Shown: positions 42,504-50,913 of the stretch, in pieces | How positions within the stretch are numbered: position 1 is the stretch's first letter | Layout of the letters: every line of letters starts with the position of its first letter | Assembly: GCA_036013505.1 (NCBI GenBank) | Contig: CP107851.1 | Coordinates: 1,302,001-1,366,000, forward strand | Origin: Streptomyces sp. NBC_00510 | GTDB taxonomy: Bacteria > Actinomycetota > Actinomycetes > Streptomycetales > Streptomycetaceae | Length of the DNA: 64,000 bases | Reading direction: 5' to 3' | The notes under the pieces: generated by a model | Databases searched by the model: none | Told to the model about the DNA's origin: nothing | What the model saw: only the letters and a program-made list of their open reading frames with translations | Made by a program: the position numbers and the translations under genes

Positions 42504-44291
42504 TCAGGTCGCCGTGGCAGCCGCCGCAGCACGCCCGGCCTGACGGCCGGAGAAGAGGCAGCCGCCGAGGAACGTGCCCTCCAGGGAGCGGTAACCGTGG
42601 ACGCCGCCGCCGCCGAAACCGGCGACCTCACCGGCGGCGTACAGACCCGGCACCGGCTCCCCGGCCGCGTCCAGGACCCGGCCGGACAGGTCGGTCTGCA
42701 GACCCCCGAGCGTCTTGCGGGTGAGGATGTTCAGCCGTACCGCGATCAGCGGTCCCGCGACCGGGTCCATGATCTTGTGGGCCGTGGCCGTGCGGCTGAG
42801 GAAGTCGCCCGGGTAGGCCAGGGCGTTGCGGATCCCCATCACCTGGGCGTCCTTGGTGTACGGGTTGTCGATCTCGCGGTCCCGGGCGTCGATCTGCCGC
42901 TTGAGGTCGGCCAGGTCGATGAGGTCCTCCCCGGTCAGCCTGTTCATCCCGGCGACGAGACCGGGCAGCGAGGAGGAGACCACGAAGTCGACGCCGTTCT
43001 TCTTGAACCGCTCGATGGGCTCCGGCGTCTGCCACAGGCGGGAGAGGGTGAGGGGGATGTCCTTGTTGGTGAGGTCCGGGTTCTGCTCCGATCCGGAGAG
43101 GGCGAACTCCTTCGCCAGGATCTTCTGGGTGGTCACGAACCAGGAGTAGTCGTACCCGGTGCCCGTGATCGTCCTGAGCGTGCCGAGGGTGTCGTACCCG
43201 GGGAGGTCCGGGGCGGAGAAGCGCCTGCCGGTGGCGTCCAGCCACAGCGAGGAGGGGCCGGGGAGGATGCGGATGCCGTGCTTGGCCCAGATAGGGGCGT
43301 AGTTCTGCAGACCTTCGGTGTAGTGCCACATGCGGTCCGGGTTGACGATCCGCCCGCCGGCCCGCTCGGTGATGGCGAGCATCCGGCCGTCCACGTGCTC
43401 GGGCACTCCGGAGATCAGGTTCTTCGGCGGGGTGCCGAGCCGGGCCGGCCAGTTCTGGCGTACCAGGTCGTGGTTGGCGCCTATGCCGCCCGAGGTCACG
43501 ATCACGACCGGCGCCCGCACCTCGAAGTCGCCGACGACGGTGCGCGAACTGCGGGTACCCCGTGGGGCGTTGCTCGGCTCCAGCACGGCTCCACGGACCC
43601 CGGTGACGACGCCGCCGGTGCGTACGAGCTCGTCGACGCGGTGCCGGAACCTGAAGCTCACCAGCCCCCTGGCGACCGCGGCGCGTACGCGCTTCTCGAA
43701 GGGCTCGACGACGGCCGGGCCGGTCCCCCAGGTGACGTGGAAGCGGGGCACCGAGTTGCCGTGGCCGTCCGCGAGGCCGCCGCCGCGCTCGGCCCAGCCG
43801 ACGATCGGGAACCAGCGCACGCCCTGCTGGTAGAGCCAGGACCGCTTCTCCCCCGCGGCGAAGTCCACGTAGGCCTCCGCCCACTTGTAGGCCCAGTAGT
43901 CCTGGCCGTGGGGGTCGGTGACGTCACGGTCGAAGCCGGCCGCGCCCTGCCAGTCCTGCCACGCGAGGTCGCGGGAGTCCTTGATGCCCATCAGCCGCTG
44001 CTCGGCGGAGTCGACGAGGAACAGTCCGCCGAAGGACCAGAACGCCTGGCCGCCCAGATTGGTCTCCGGTTCCTGGTCGAGCAGGAGCACCTTGCGTCCC
44101 TTGTCGGCCAGTTCCGCGGTCGCGACCAGGCCCGCCAGGCCGTGACCGATGACGATCACGTCCGCGTCCTGGGAGGCGGCGGCGTGGGCCGGGACCGCCT
44201 GCGCCAGGGCGGTCGCCCCGGCGAGCACACCTCCCGCCGCCGTCAGGACGCGGCGCCGGCTGGGCATGGCGGGGTCTGTCACTGTCTCCAT
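42504..44291 (-). CDS. Tat-exported FAD-binding dehydrogenase (flavocytochrome c / ketosteroid dehydrogenase-like)
   Basis: 595 residues. The Tat signal SRRRVLTAAGGVLAG (arginines 12-14) ends near AHAAA at residue 39. The FAD dinucleotide loop VIVIGHGLAGLVATAEL follows at about 45-61. NLGGQAFWSFGGLFLVDSAE, PVVIVTSGGIGANHDL and the C-terminal GLYAAGEVAGFGGGGVHGYR and LEGTFLGGCLFSGRQAG are typical of the FAD_binding_2 group (KstD, fumarate reductase, 3-oxosteroid dehydrogenases). It probably oxidises or reduces an organic substrate on the outer membrane side. It is divergent from a PucR-type regulator gene, and a long palindrome lies between them. Confidence 0.87.
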   Translation of the reverse strand: METVTDPAMPSRRRVLTAAGGVLAGATALAQAVPAHAAASQDADVIVIGHGLAGLVATAELADKGRKVLLLDQEPETNLGGQAFWSFGGLFLVDSAEQRLMGIKDSRDLAWQDWQGAAGFDRDVTDPHGQDYWAYKWAEAYVDFAAGEKRSWLYQQGVRWFPIVGWAERGGGLADGHGNSVPRFHVTWGTGPAVVEPFEKRVRAAVARGLVSFRFRHRVDELVRTGGVVTGVRGAVLEPSNAPRGTRSSRTVVGDFEVRAPVVIVTSGGIGANHDLVRQNWPARLGTPPKNLISGVPEHVDGRMLAITERAGGRIVNPDRMWHYTEGLQNYAPIWAKHGIRILPGPSSLWLDATGRRFSAPDLPGYDTLGTLRTITGTGYDYSWFVTTQKILAKEFALSGSEQNPDLTNKDIPLTLSRLWQTPEPIERFKKNGVDFVVSSSLPGLVAGMNRLTGEDLIDLADLKRQIDARDREIDNPYTKDAQVMGIRNALAYPGDFLSRTATAHKIMDPVAGPLIAVRLNILTRKTLGGLQTDLSGRVLDAAGEPVPGLYAAGEVAGFGGGGVHGYRSLEGTFLGGCLFSGRQAGRAAAAATAT

Positions 44292-44352
44292 GGCGTGCCT
44301 TCCGGAGGGTGCGGGGGGATGCGCGAAGGGTGTTGCCCGGATGACCTTGCTG

Positions 44353-44376
44353 TTACCTTCGGTAGCCGACAGGTAA
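44353..44376. promoter_or_regulatory. Long quasi-palindrome, candidate operator of the FAD dehydrogenase/regulator pair
   Basis: TTACCT-TCGG-TAG-CCGA-C-AGGTAA has two nested arms, 6 and 4 bases, interrupted by one extra base. It is 62 bases before the dehydrogenase start and 99 before the regulator start, the place expected for a local regulator. Confidence 0.5.
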
Positions 44377-44474
44377 TCAGGTGGTCATGACAATGCGGTA
44401 GTGGCCGGCCGCCAACGCGCCCGCACCCGGTTGTCGCCCGGCCACAGCGTTCGGTCGCGGAAGGGGCGAGGCTC

Positions 44475-45650
44475 TTGACGGTCACCCACCAGCCCGAGCC
44501 CGTCGCCGGGATCCTGCGGGACATGGCCGGCGACGCGGACGTACGGGGCCAGCTCGTGCACGCCGCGCGCACCCACTCCCCCGACGTCGCCCGGCTCGGC
44601 GAGGCGGAGACCCGGCGGCACGTCACCGCCATCGTCGCCGCGGCCGGACCGTGGCTCGGCACCTTCGGGCGCGTGGACGGCCAGGACTTCGCCGCCGCCC
44701 TGCTGCTCGGCACCGACCGGGCCGAACAGGGCGTCCCCATCACCTCGGTGCTCCACGGCGTCCAGGCGGCCCTCACCCGCACGGTGGAGATCACCGTCGA
44801 CCGCAGCAGGTCGGCCGGAGTGCCCGACGGCATGCTGCTCTCGGCGGTCCTGCGGCTCAAGGAGTACGGCGACGCCGTCGAACGCCACGTGATCAACGGA
44901 TACCGCACGGCCGAGCAGGAACTGCCCCCCGCCTCCGACGGCCTGCGGGCGCGGGTGCTGCGCCGGCTCCTGACGGGCGGCACCCCGCCACCGGCAGGAG
45001 ACCTGGCACGGGCCGGGCTCCGGCCCGGCGGCACCTTCCACTGCCTCGTCGCGGACGGCCTCGACGTCGCCGGCGCCCACCGCCTCACGGACCGGATCAC
45101 CGTGCTGCGCGGGATCGCCGGACGGGTCGAGGGCCGGCCGGCGGGCCTGCTCCCGCGGATGCCCGCGCATGGGGAACTCGGGCCGGAGGCGGCCGGCGGG
45201 CTCGTCGTCCTCTCCCCCGCCGTTCCGCCGGACGAACTGCCGCCCGTCCACCAGTTGTGCGTCCGCGCGCTGACCGCCGGCGGCCGGCGCGGACGGCGCG
45301 GGGTGCGGGAGCTGACGGACTTCGCCGGTGAGATCGCCACCGCGGAGCAACCGCTGCTGGGCTCGTTCCTGGCCGGCAGGCTCCTGGGCGCCCTGGATCC
45401 GTCGGACGCCTTCCACCGTCAACTGGCCCTCACCGCGCTGGCGTTCCTGGACCACGGGCGGCGTCTGGACCAAACGGCGGCAGCACTGTTCACCCACCCC
45501 AACACCGTGCGCTACCGGCTCGGCCGGCTCCGGCAGATCACCGGCGAGCCGCCGGCGGACGCCACGTCCGGGCCGCTGGACGCCCTCCACTGGTGGTGGG
45601 CCCTGACGACATGGCTGGGGCCGGACCGGGAAGCCCCCTTCACGGACTAG
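44475..45650 (+). CDS. PucR-type transcriptional regulator (C-terminal HTH)
   Basis: 391 residues. The C-terminus TAAALFTHPNTVRYRLGRL, then RQITGE, is the PucR/CdaR-type HTH. The centre contains a weakly conserved GGDEF-like fold, and the N-terminal part (RDMAGDADVRGQLVHAARTH, HGVQAALTRTVEITVDR) is helical, as in actinobacterial regulators of this kind. Start is taken as TTG 44475 with a GAGG four bases earlier; an in-frame stop closes upstream readings and the next ATG (44523) would trim sixteen residues. It probably controls the divergent FAD dehydrogenase gene. Its 3' end overlaps that of the XapX gene by 11 bases. Confidence 0.85.
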   Translation: MTVTHQPEPVAGILRDMAGDADVRGQLVHAARTHSPDVARLGEAETRRHVTAIVAAAGPWLGTFGRVDGQDFAAALLLGTDRAEQGVPITSVLHGVQAALTRTVEITVDRSRSAGVPDGMLLSAVLRLKEYGDAVERHVINGYRTAEQELPPASDGLRARVLRRLLTGGTPPPAGDLARAGLRPGGTFHCLVADGLDVAGAHRLTDRITVLRGIAGRVEGRPAGLLPRMPAHGELGPEAAGGLVVLSPAVPPDELPPVHQLCVRALTAGGRRGRRGVRELTDFAGEIATAEQPLLGSFLAGRLLGALDPSDAFHRQLALTALAFLDHGRRLDQTAAALFTHPNTVRYRLGRLRQITGEPPADATSGPLDALHWWWALTTWLGPDREAPFTD

Positions 45651-45861
45651 CCGGGGGCGGCCCCTCCGCCGGGTCGGCGGGCCGTTTCCGGCGGCGCGTC
45701 AGCAGGTGCCGCGTCGCCGCCTCGCCGGCGAGGATGCCGAGCAGCCCGGCGAGCGAGATCCACGGCGGGGCGGGCGACATGACGCCCATGAGCCAGTACA
45801 GGACACCCGCCAGGGCCCCCACGGAGAACGAGAGGAGGCACCGGGAGAGCAGAGACCTCAC
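45640..45861 (-). CDS. XapX (DUF1427) family small membrane protein, copy 2
   Basis: 73 residues with two hydrophobic segments (LSFSVGALAGVLYWLMGVM and ISLAGLLGILAGEAA) around the family core SPAPPWISLAGLLGI, and a basic, Pro-rich tail. The GTG start is chosen because it overlaps the stop of the upstream paralogue by four bases (GTGA); three further codons are possible upstream. XapX proteins have no established biochemical role. The stop lies inside the end of the convergent PucR-type gene. Confidence 0.8.
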   Translation of the reverse strand: MRSLLSRCLLSFSVGALAGVLYWLMGVMSPAPPWISLAGLLGILAGEAATRHLLTRRRKRPADPAEGPPPASP

Positions 45862-46007
45862 GCGAGCCACCCCGGCACGGAGGAGCCGATCAGGATGCCG
45901 GCCAGGCCGACGAGGCAGATGAACGGCGGCGCGGGCGACGGGACCCTGAGGAGGCCGTACATGATGCCGACGACCAGGCCCGCTCCGAAGGACGCGGCGT
46001 AGCCCAC
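45858..46007 (-). CDS. XapX (DUF1427) family small membrane protein, copy 1
   Basis: 49 residues, a minimal XapX protein with VGYAASFGAGLVVGIMYGLL, the core SPAPPFICLVGLAGILIG and a short PGWLA end. GTG 46007 follows AAGGGGG by five bases; the longer upstream reading is polar and has no family match. Both copies share the G-rich first helix and the SPAPP turn, so they arose by duplication and may form a hetero-oligomer in the membrane. First of the two-gene unit. Confidence 0.78.
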   Translation of the reverse strand: MGYAASFGAGLVVGIMYGLLRVPSPAPPFICLVGLAGILIGSSVPGWLA

Positions 46008-46382
46008 GCCGACCCCCTTTCCCTTTTTTCGGATATGAGGATTTGCATCCCTTTCTAGCAGCACGGATGGCGCCCGGTCGTGCAGCGCGGCGTCAGGTGA
46101 CCCCGTCCGGGCGGCGGGGCCACCGGCGCGTGCCGCCGACACCTCGGCGCCGGCCGGGCTCGGAACGGTGCGCCGCGCCATCGGTCCGCAGGGCAACTTC
46201 CGCACGTGGGAGCGTGGTTGACGACCTCAAACCCGCACGGTCGTGATGCCGACGTGGGAAAGATCACCTCGCACGCCCTGCCCCTGTTCGCGGGTTTGGG
46301 TCCAGGATGCGACCGCCCCCACCAGGGCAGTCCGAACCGTTGGCGGGCCGACCCCGGCCCCACGGAACAGCCAGGGAATCCC
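46008..46382. other. 375-base region between the XapX and S8 peptidase genes
   Basis: No gene is recognised; a reading frame open through 46206-46382 and joined to the peptidase has no export signal at its start and is treated as leader. On the S8 side TTGACG at 46218-46223 could be a -35, and ACGACC/GGTCGT (46221-46226, 46239-46244) form an inverted repeat around the possible -10. On the XapX side a TATC-containing AT-rich patch lies just before the GTG. Confidence 0.45.
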
Positions 46383-49300
46383 TTGAGACCATCACCCAGA
46401 CGCTGGGGCGTGCTTGCCGCCGCCGGCGCCGCCCTCCTGTCGATGGCGCAACCCGCCGCCCTGTCCGCCGCCCAGGCCGCCTCACCCGGGAGCGCCGGCT
46501 CCGACGCCCCGGCGGAGCGGGGCAACGTGCCCGCGGGCGTCCACACGGTCACCCTGATCACGGGTGACATCGTTATCACCCGGCAGTCCGGTACGGCCGG
46601 GGGCACCGTCGAGGTGCGCGGTGCGGGCGGGTCCCGGACCCGCGCGCACATCATGGAGTCCCGCGGGGACCTCTACGTCTATCCGGAATCCGCCCTCCCC
46701 TACGTGGCGGCGGGCACCCTGGACCGGCGCCTGTTCAACATCAGCAAGCTCGTCGCGGACGGCTACGACGACGCGCACCTCGACCACCTGCCGCTGATCG
46801 TCTCCTACGGCACCGCCGCCGGCCTGCGCTCCACGACGCCGCGGGGTGCCACCCGGGTCAGGGACCTCAGCAGCGTCCAGGGTGCCGCCCTCACCGAGGA
46901 CAGGGACCGGTCCGCCGACTTCTGGCAGGCCGTCACCTCCGCGCCCGGGGCCGGGTCGCGGGCCGCCAAGGCCACCTCCGGCAACGCCCCTTCCTTCGGC
47001 TCCGGCATCGCCCGCATCTGGCTCGACGGCAAGGTCGAGGCCGATCTCGCCGACACCACCGCCCAGATCGGCGCCCCGCAGGCATGGTCGGCCGGCGACA
47101 CCGGCAAGGGTGTCGACGTCGCCGTCCTCGACACCGGTGTCGACACCGGGCACCCCGACCTGTCCGGCCGGATCGCCGCCACCCGGACCTTCGTCCCGGA
47201 CGAGGACGTGACGGACCGCAACGGGCACGGCACCCATGTCGCGTCCACCATCGCGGGCACCGGGGCCGCCTCGGACGGCAAGGAGAAGGGCGTCGCACCC
47301 GGCGCGGACCTCCACGTGGGCAAGGTGCTGGCCGACTCGGGCTCCGGTCAGGACTCCTGGGTGCTGGCCGGTATGGAATGGGCCGCGGTGGACCAGGACG
47401 CGGACGTCGTGAGCATGAGCCTGGGCTCCGACACCCCGTCCGACGGCACGGACCCCCTCAGCGCGGCGGTCGACCGCCTGAGCGCGCAGACCGGCGCGCT
47501 GTTCGTCATCGCCGCGGGCAACATGGGCACGCCCGGCAGCATCGGCGGGCCGGGCGCGGCGGACGCCGCCCTGACCGTGGGAGCCGTCGACTCCTCCGAC
47601 GACGTCGCCTGGTTCTCCAGCCAGGGTCCGCGCGTCGGCGACGGCGGTCTCAAGCCGGAGATCACCGCACCCGGCGTCGACGTCCTGGCGGCCCGCTCGC
47701 AGTACGCGCCGGAGGGCGAGGGCAGCTACCAGACGCTCAGCGGCACCTCGATGGCCACCCCGCACGTCGCGGGCGCGGCGGCCCTGCTCGCGGCCGCGCG
47801 CCCGGGGCTCACCGGCTCCCAGCTGAAGGACCTGCTGGTGAGCAGCTCGAAGCAGACCCCGCAGTACGACGCGTTCCAGGCGGGCAGCGGCCGGGTGGAC
47901 GTGCCCTCGGCGCTCGGCGCCGAGGTGTTCGCCTCGGCGACCGCGTTCACCGGCCAGGCGGAGACCGGCGGCGATGCCGCCGCGGTCGAGCGCCCGGTCA
48001 CGTACACCAACACCGGGGGTTCCCCGGTGACGCTCGCCCTGTCCGTCCAGGCCCCGAACGCCCCCGCGGGGCTGTTCGCGCTGTCCGCGTCCCGGGTCGT
48101 CGTGCCGGCGCACGGCACCGCCGAGGTCACCGTCACCATCGACGGCTCGAAGGCGATCGGGAACGGCCGCTGGTCCGGTCAGGTCGTCGCGGCCGACACG
48201 GCGGGGAGGACGGTCACCCACACGGCGGTGTCGCTGGGCGACGCCGCCCACAGGCTGACGATGGTCCTCAAGGACGGCGAGGGCAAGCCCATGTCCGGGG
48301 TCGTCGAGGTGCTGCGCTCCGGCGACTTCGACCCGGCGTTCTACCTCGTCGACCAGACCGGGCGGCTGGAGACCTGGCTCCCGGACGACGTGTACTCCGT
48401 GCTGTCCTTCAAGGACGTGCGCGGCGTGCACGGTCCCCACTCGATGGGCATGGCACTGCTCGGCGACCCCGAGGTCGTCATGGACCGCGACCGCACGGTG
48501 ACGCTGGACGCCACGAAGCTCGAGCGGGTCGACATGACGACACCACAGCCGACCGAGGTGACCTACCAGCGCCTGGAGTACAACCGCGCGATGGGCGGCG
48601 GCAGCTGGCGCGACTACATGGAGACCCAGACCAGCTACGACAGCCTCTGGGCCCAGCCCACCACGCACAAGGTCACCCACGGCGACTTCCACCTCGGCGC
48701 CCGCTGGCGCAAGGAGCAGCCGGCGCTGTCCGTCACCGCCGGGAGCGACGCGTTCACCGACGTCCTGCGGCAGGAGGACGTCACCGCGCTCGCCCAGGGC
48801 CACTACGCGTTCCCCCTGGTGGCCGCGGGTGACGGCGCGAGCGCGGACTACGCCGGGCTGGACGCGCGCGGCAAGGCGGTGGTCGTGCGCCGGGGCGGCA
48901 CCGTGGGCGACGCCGAACAGGCCGCCGCGGCGGTCGCGGCGGGCGCCAGGCTCCTGCTCGTCGTGAACGACCAGCCTGGACGCCAGCTGAGGAGCTACAC
49001 CGACGACCCCTTCACGCCCGCCCGGATCGACGTCGCGCTGCTGAGCACCGACGAGGGCGAACGGCTCCTGCGCCGCGCGTCGGCACGGGGCGCCGTGCTG
49101 AAGGTGGGCTCGCAGCCGGTCAGCCCGTACGTCTACGACCTCATGTGGACGTGGCACAACGAGATCCCCGGCCGCCTCGTCGTCAAGGGCGGCACGAAGA
49201 ACCTGGCCCGGGTCGACGTCACCTTCGACAGCCCCGACCCGGCCCAGGGCGGCGGCGAGTTCCGCTTTGACTGGCCCGTGTACTCCAACTGGGGCATCGG

Positions 49301-50114
49301 CCTGACGATGCGCGAGCCGGTGAACTCGCGGCGGGTCGACTGGGTCTCCACCGGACCGGGCTACTCCTGGGGCCAGGAGGCGTACGTCGACGGTCTGCTG
49401 TACGAGGTCGAACCGCGCACCACGTACCGGGCGGGCAGCCGGCACAGCCAGGAGTGGTTCAAGCCCGTCGAGCGGCCGTACCTCAACAACAACTACAAGC
49501 TGCCCACCCGCAGCGGCAGTTGGCTGGCCTTCGACATCCCCGCGTGGGGTGGCTCGGACCACGTCGGCATGTCTATGGACTACCAGCGCACACGGCAGAC
49601 GCTCACCCTCTACCAGGGCGGCACGCGCCTGGGCCAGAGCACGACCAACACCAGCATGGGGGGCACCGCCCCCGGCGAGGGCCGGCTGCCCTACCGCCTG
49701 GTGCTGGACGCGAGCCGTGACGCCTCGGTGAGCCCCTACTCCTCCACCACGCACACCGAATGGGAGTTCACGTCCAAGGCCCCGGCGGGTGACGACGCGG
49801 CGGTGCTGCCGCTGCCGCAGATCGACTACGGCATCGCCACGGACGCGGACGGCAGGGCCGCCCGGAACGACGCGCTGTCCGTCACGGCCGCCCACCTCCC
49901 GGGCGCCGTCGGCGCGGGCACCCTCTCGGCCGTCTCCCTCGAGGTGTCCTACGACGACGGACGCACCTGGCGGAAGACCGCCTGCGGGCACGACGGCCGC
50001 TTCAAGCTGTCGGCCCCGAAGCAGGCCCGGTTCGTCTCGCTCCGTGCGCGTGCGCACGACTCCGCGGGCAACGCGGTCACCCAGACCGTGATCCGGGCCT
50101 TCGGCCTCCGCTGA
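46383..50114 (+). CDS. Very large secreted S8 (subtilisin-like) serine peptidase, copy 1
   Basis: 1243 residues. The TTG start gives a signal peptide (RRWGVLAAAGAALLSMAQPA, then ALSAAQA); AGGGA lies five bases before it. A propeptide of about 180 residues precedes the catalytic domain with Asp250 (VAVLDTGVDTGHPDL), His282 (NGHGTHVASTIAG) and Ser456 (GTSMATPHVAG); Asn near AAGNMG forms the oxyanion hole. About 750 further residues follow: a fibronectin/CARDB-like region, a PA-like insert (GARLLLVVNDQPGRQL) and beta-rich repeats ending in SYDDGRTW-type strands. Secreted protease; the long tail probably binds substrate or cell wall. Strongly similar over its length to the copy at 52387-56154. 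Confidence 0.92.
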   Translation: MRPSPRRWGVLAAAGAALLSMAQPAALSAAQAASPGSAGSDAPAERGNVPAGVHTVTLITGDIVITRQSGTAGGTVEVRGAGGSRTRAHIMESRGDLYVYPESALPYVAAGTLDRRLFNISKLVADGYDDAHLDHLPLIVSYGTAAGLRSTTPRGATRVRDLSSVQGAALTEDRDRSADFWQAVTSAPGAGSRAAKATSGNAPSFGSGIARIWLDGKVEADLADTTAQIGAPQAWSAGDTGKGVDVAVLDTGVDTGHPDLSGRIAATRTFVPDEDVTDRNGHGTHVASTIAGTGAASDGKEKGVAPGADLHVGKVLADSGSGQDSWVLAGMEWAAVDQDADVVSMSLGSDTPSDGTDPLSAAVDRLSAQTGALFVIAAGNMGTPGSIGGPGAADAALTVGAVDSSDDVAWFSSQGPRVGDGGLKPEITAPGVDVLAARSQYAPEGEGSYQTLSGTSMATPHVAGAAALLAAARPGLTGSQLKDLLVSSSKQTPQYDAFQAGSGRVDVPSALGAEVFASATAFTGQAETGGDAAAVERPVTYTNTGGSPVTLALSVQAPNAPAGLFALSASRVVVPAHGTAEVTVTIDGSKAIGNGRWSGQVVAADTAGRTVTHTAVSLGDAAHRLTMVLKDGEGKPMSGVVEVLRSGDFDPAFYLVDQTGRLETWLPDDVYSVLSFKDVRGVHGPHSMGMALLGDPEVVMDRDRTVTLDATKLERVDMTTPQPTEVTYQRLEYNRAMGGGSWRDYMETQTSYDSLWAQPTTHKVTHGDFHLGARWRKEQPALSVTAGSDAFTDVLRQEDVTALAQGHYAFPLVAAGDGASADYAGLDARGKAVVVRRGGTVGDAEQAAAAVAAGARLLLVVNDQPGRQLRSYTDDPFTPARIDVALLSTDEGERLLRRASARGAVLKVGSQPVSPYVYDLMWTWHNEIPGRLVVKGGTKNLARVDVTFDSPDPAQGGGEFRFDWPVYSNWGIGLTMREPVNSRRVDWVSTGPGYSWGQEAYVDGLLYEVEPRTTYRAGSRHSQEWFKPVERPYLNNNYKLPTRSGSWLAFDIPAWGGSDHVGMSMDYQRTRQTLTLYQGGTRLGQSTTNTSMGGTAPGEGRLPYRLVLDASRDASVSPYSSTTHTEWEFTSKAPAGDDAAVLPLPQIDYGIATDADGRAARNDALSVTAAHLPGAVGAGTLSAVSLEVSYDDGRTWRKTACGHDGRFKLSAPKQARFVSLRARAHDSAGNAVTQTVIRAFGLR

Positions 50115-50200
50115 CGCGGGGCGCCGCATCCCATCGGTGCGGGCGGACCTCCTGACGGCCCGCCCGCACCGCCGTGCACGGGGCCGATCGGAAGACGCAA

Positions 50201-50230
50201 GGACCCCGCGGGCGACGGCCCGCGGGGTCC
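50201..50230. terminator. Bidirectional terminator
   Basis: GGACCCCGCGGGC and GCCCGCGGGGTCC form a perfect 13-base stem with loop GACG between the convergent S8 peptidase and FMN reductase genes. Confidence 0.75.
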
Positions 50231-50246
50231 CGGCGTCGAAGGGGGC

Positions 50247-50807
50247 TCAGGCGGCGACGCCGGCACCGGCCTGGGAGAGCTGCTCGATGACCTGGGTCAG
50301 ACCCTCGACGACCTCGGAGTCGTCCGCCGGGTGCGTCTGCGCGAAGCGGGTCACGGAGCCGGGGATGGAGAGCTTGGCGTCCGTGAGCACGGAGGCACCG
50401 GCGATGCCGGCGGCCTTGCGGGCCTCGTCCTGGGCCCACACGCCGCCGTACTGGCCGTAGGCGGTGCCGACCACGGCGACCGGCTTGCCGGACAGGGCGC
50501 CGGCACCGTGGGGGCGGGACAGCCAGTCGATGGCGTTCTTGAGGACGGCCGGGATGGTGCCGTTGTACTCGGGCGAGAACAGCAGGAACGCGTCGACGGC
50601 GCCGGCGGTGGCGCGCAGGCGGGCGGCGGCCTCGGGCACCGCACCCTCGACGTCGATGTCCTCGTTGTAGAAGGGGACCTCCGCCAGACCCTCGTAGAGC
50701 GTGATCTCGACGCCCTCGGGAGCGTGCTTCACGGCGGCCTCGGCGAGCTGGCGGTTGTGCGAACCGGCGCGAAGGCTGCCGACGAGGGCGAGGATGCGGA
50801 CGGACAT
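50247..50807 (-). CDS. NADPH-dependent FMN reductase (flavodoxin-like)
   Basis: 186 residues. The N-terminus MSVRILALVGSLRAGSHNRQ has the phosphate-binding SLRxxSxN loop, and FLLFSPEYNGTIPAVLKNAI with DWLSRP is the second flavin-contact block of the NADPH:FMN reductase / quinone reductase family; GTAYGQYGG follows. It reduces FMN, quinones, chromate or azo compounds in the cytoplasm. The ATG 50807 follows AGGGAGA. It is divergent from a TetR gene with two palindromic operators in the 106-base gap, so it is probably induced when the TetR protein binds its ligand. Confidence 0.92.
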   Translation of the reverse strand: MSVRILALVGSLRAGSHNRQLAEAAVKHAPEGVEITLYEGLAEVPFYNEDIDVEGAVPEAAARLRATAGAVDAFLLFSPEYNGTIPAVLKNAIDWLSRPHGAGALSGKPVAVVGTAYGQYGGVWAQDEARKAAGIAGASVLTDAKLSIPGSVTRFAQTHPADDSEVVEGLTQVIEQLSQAGAGVAA

Positions 50808-50835
50808 GGGCGATCTCCCTGCTAGGAACTGAAAG

Positions 50836-50849
50836 CGGACCGTGGTCCG
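50836..50849. promoter_or_regulatory. TetR operator 1
   Basis: CGGACC-GT-GGTCCG, perfect 6-base arms, within AAGCGGACCGTGGTCCGGTT. It is 29 bases before the FMN reductase start codon. A nearly identical second site is centred 36 bases away. Confidence 0.65.
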
Positions 50850-50872
50850 GTTACATGTTGTACCAGCCAAGC

Positions 50873-50884
50873 GGACCGCGGTCC
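50873..50884. promoter_or_regulatory. TetR operator 2
   Basis: GGACCGCGGTCC, a perfect 12-base palindrome, within AAGCGGACCGCGGTCCACTT. It is 30 bases before the TetR start codon; the first site lies near the other gene, so each promoter has its own operator. Confidence 0.65.
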
Positions 50885-50913
50885 ACTTCTATTCCCACCG
50901 CTACGCTGTGGCC

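Noticed and set aside
46206..46382. N-terminal extension of the first S8 peptidase to GTG 46206
   Set aside because: It would bury the signal peptide behind 59 polar residues; the TTG at 46383 gives a normal export signal.
46482..50129. A 1215-codon minus-strand frame opposite the first S8 gene
   Set aside because: Complete antisense of a peptidase with an intact triad; composition is Val/Gly/Arg-rich with no motifs.
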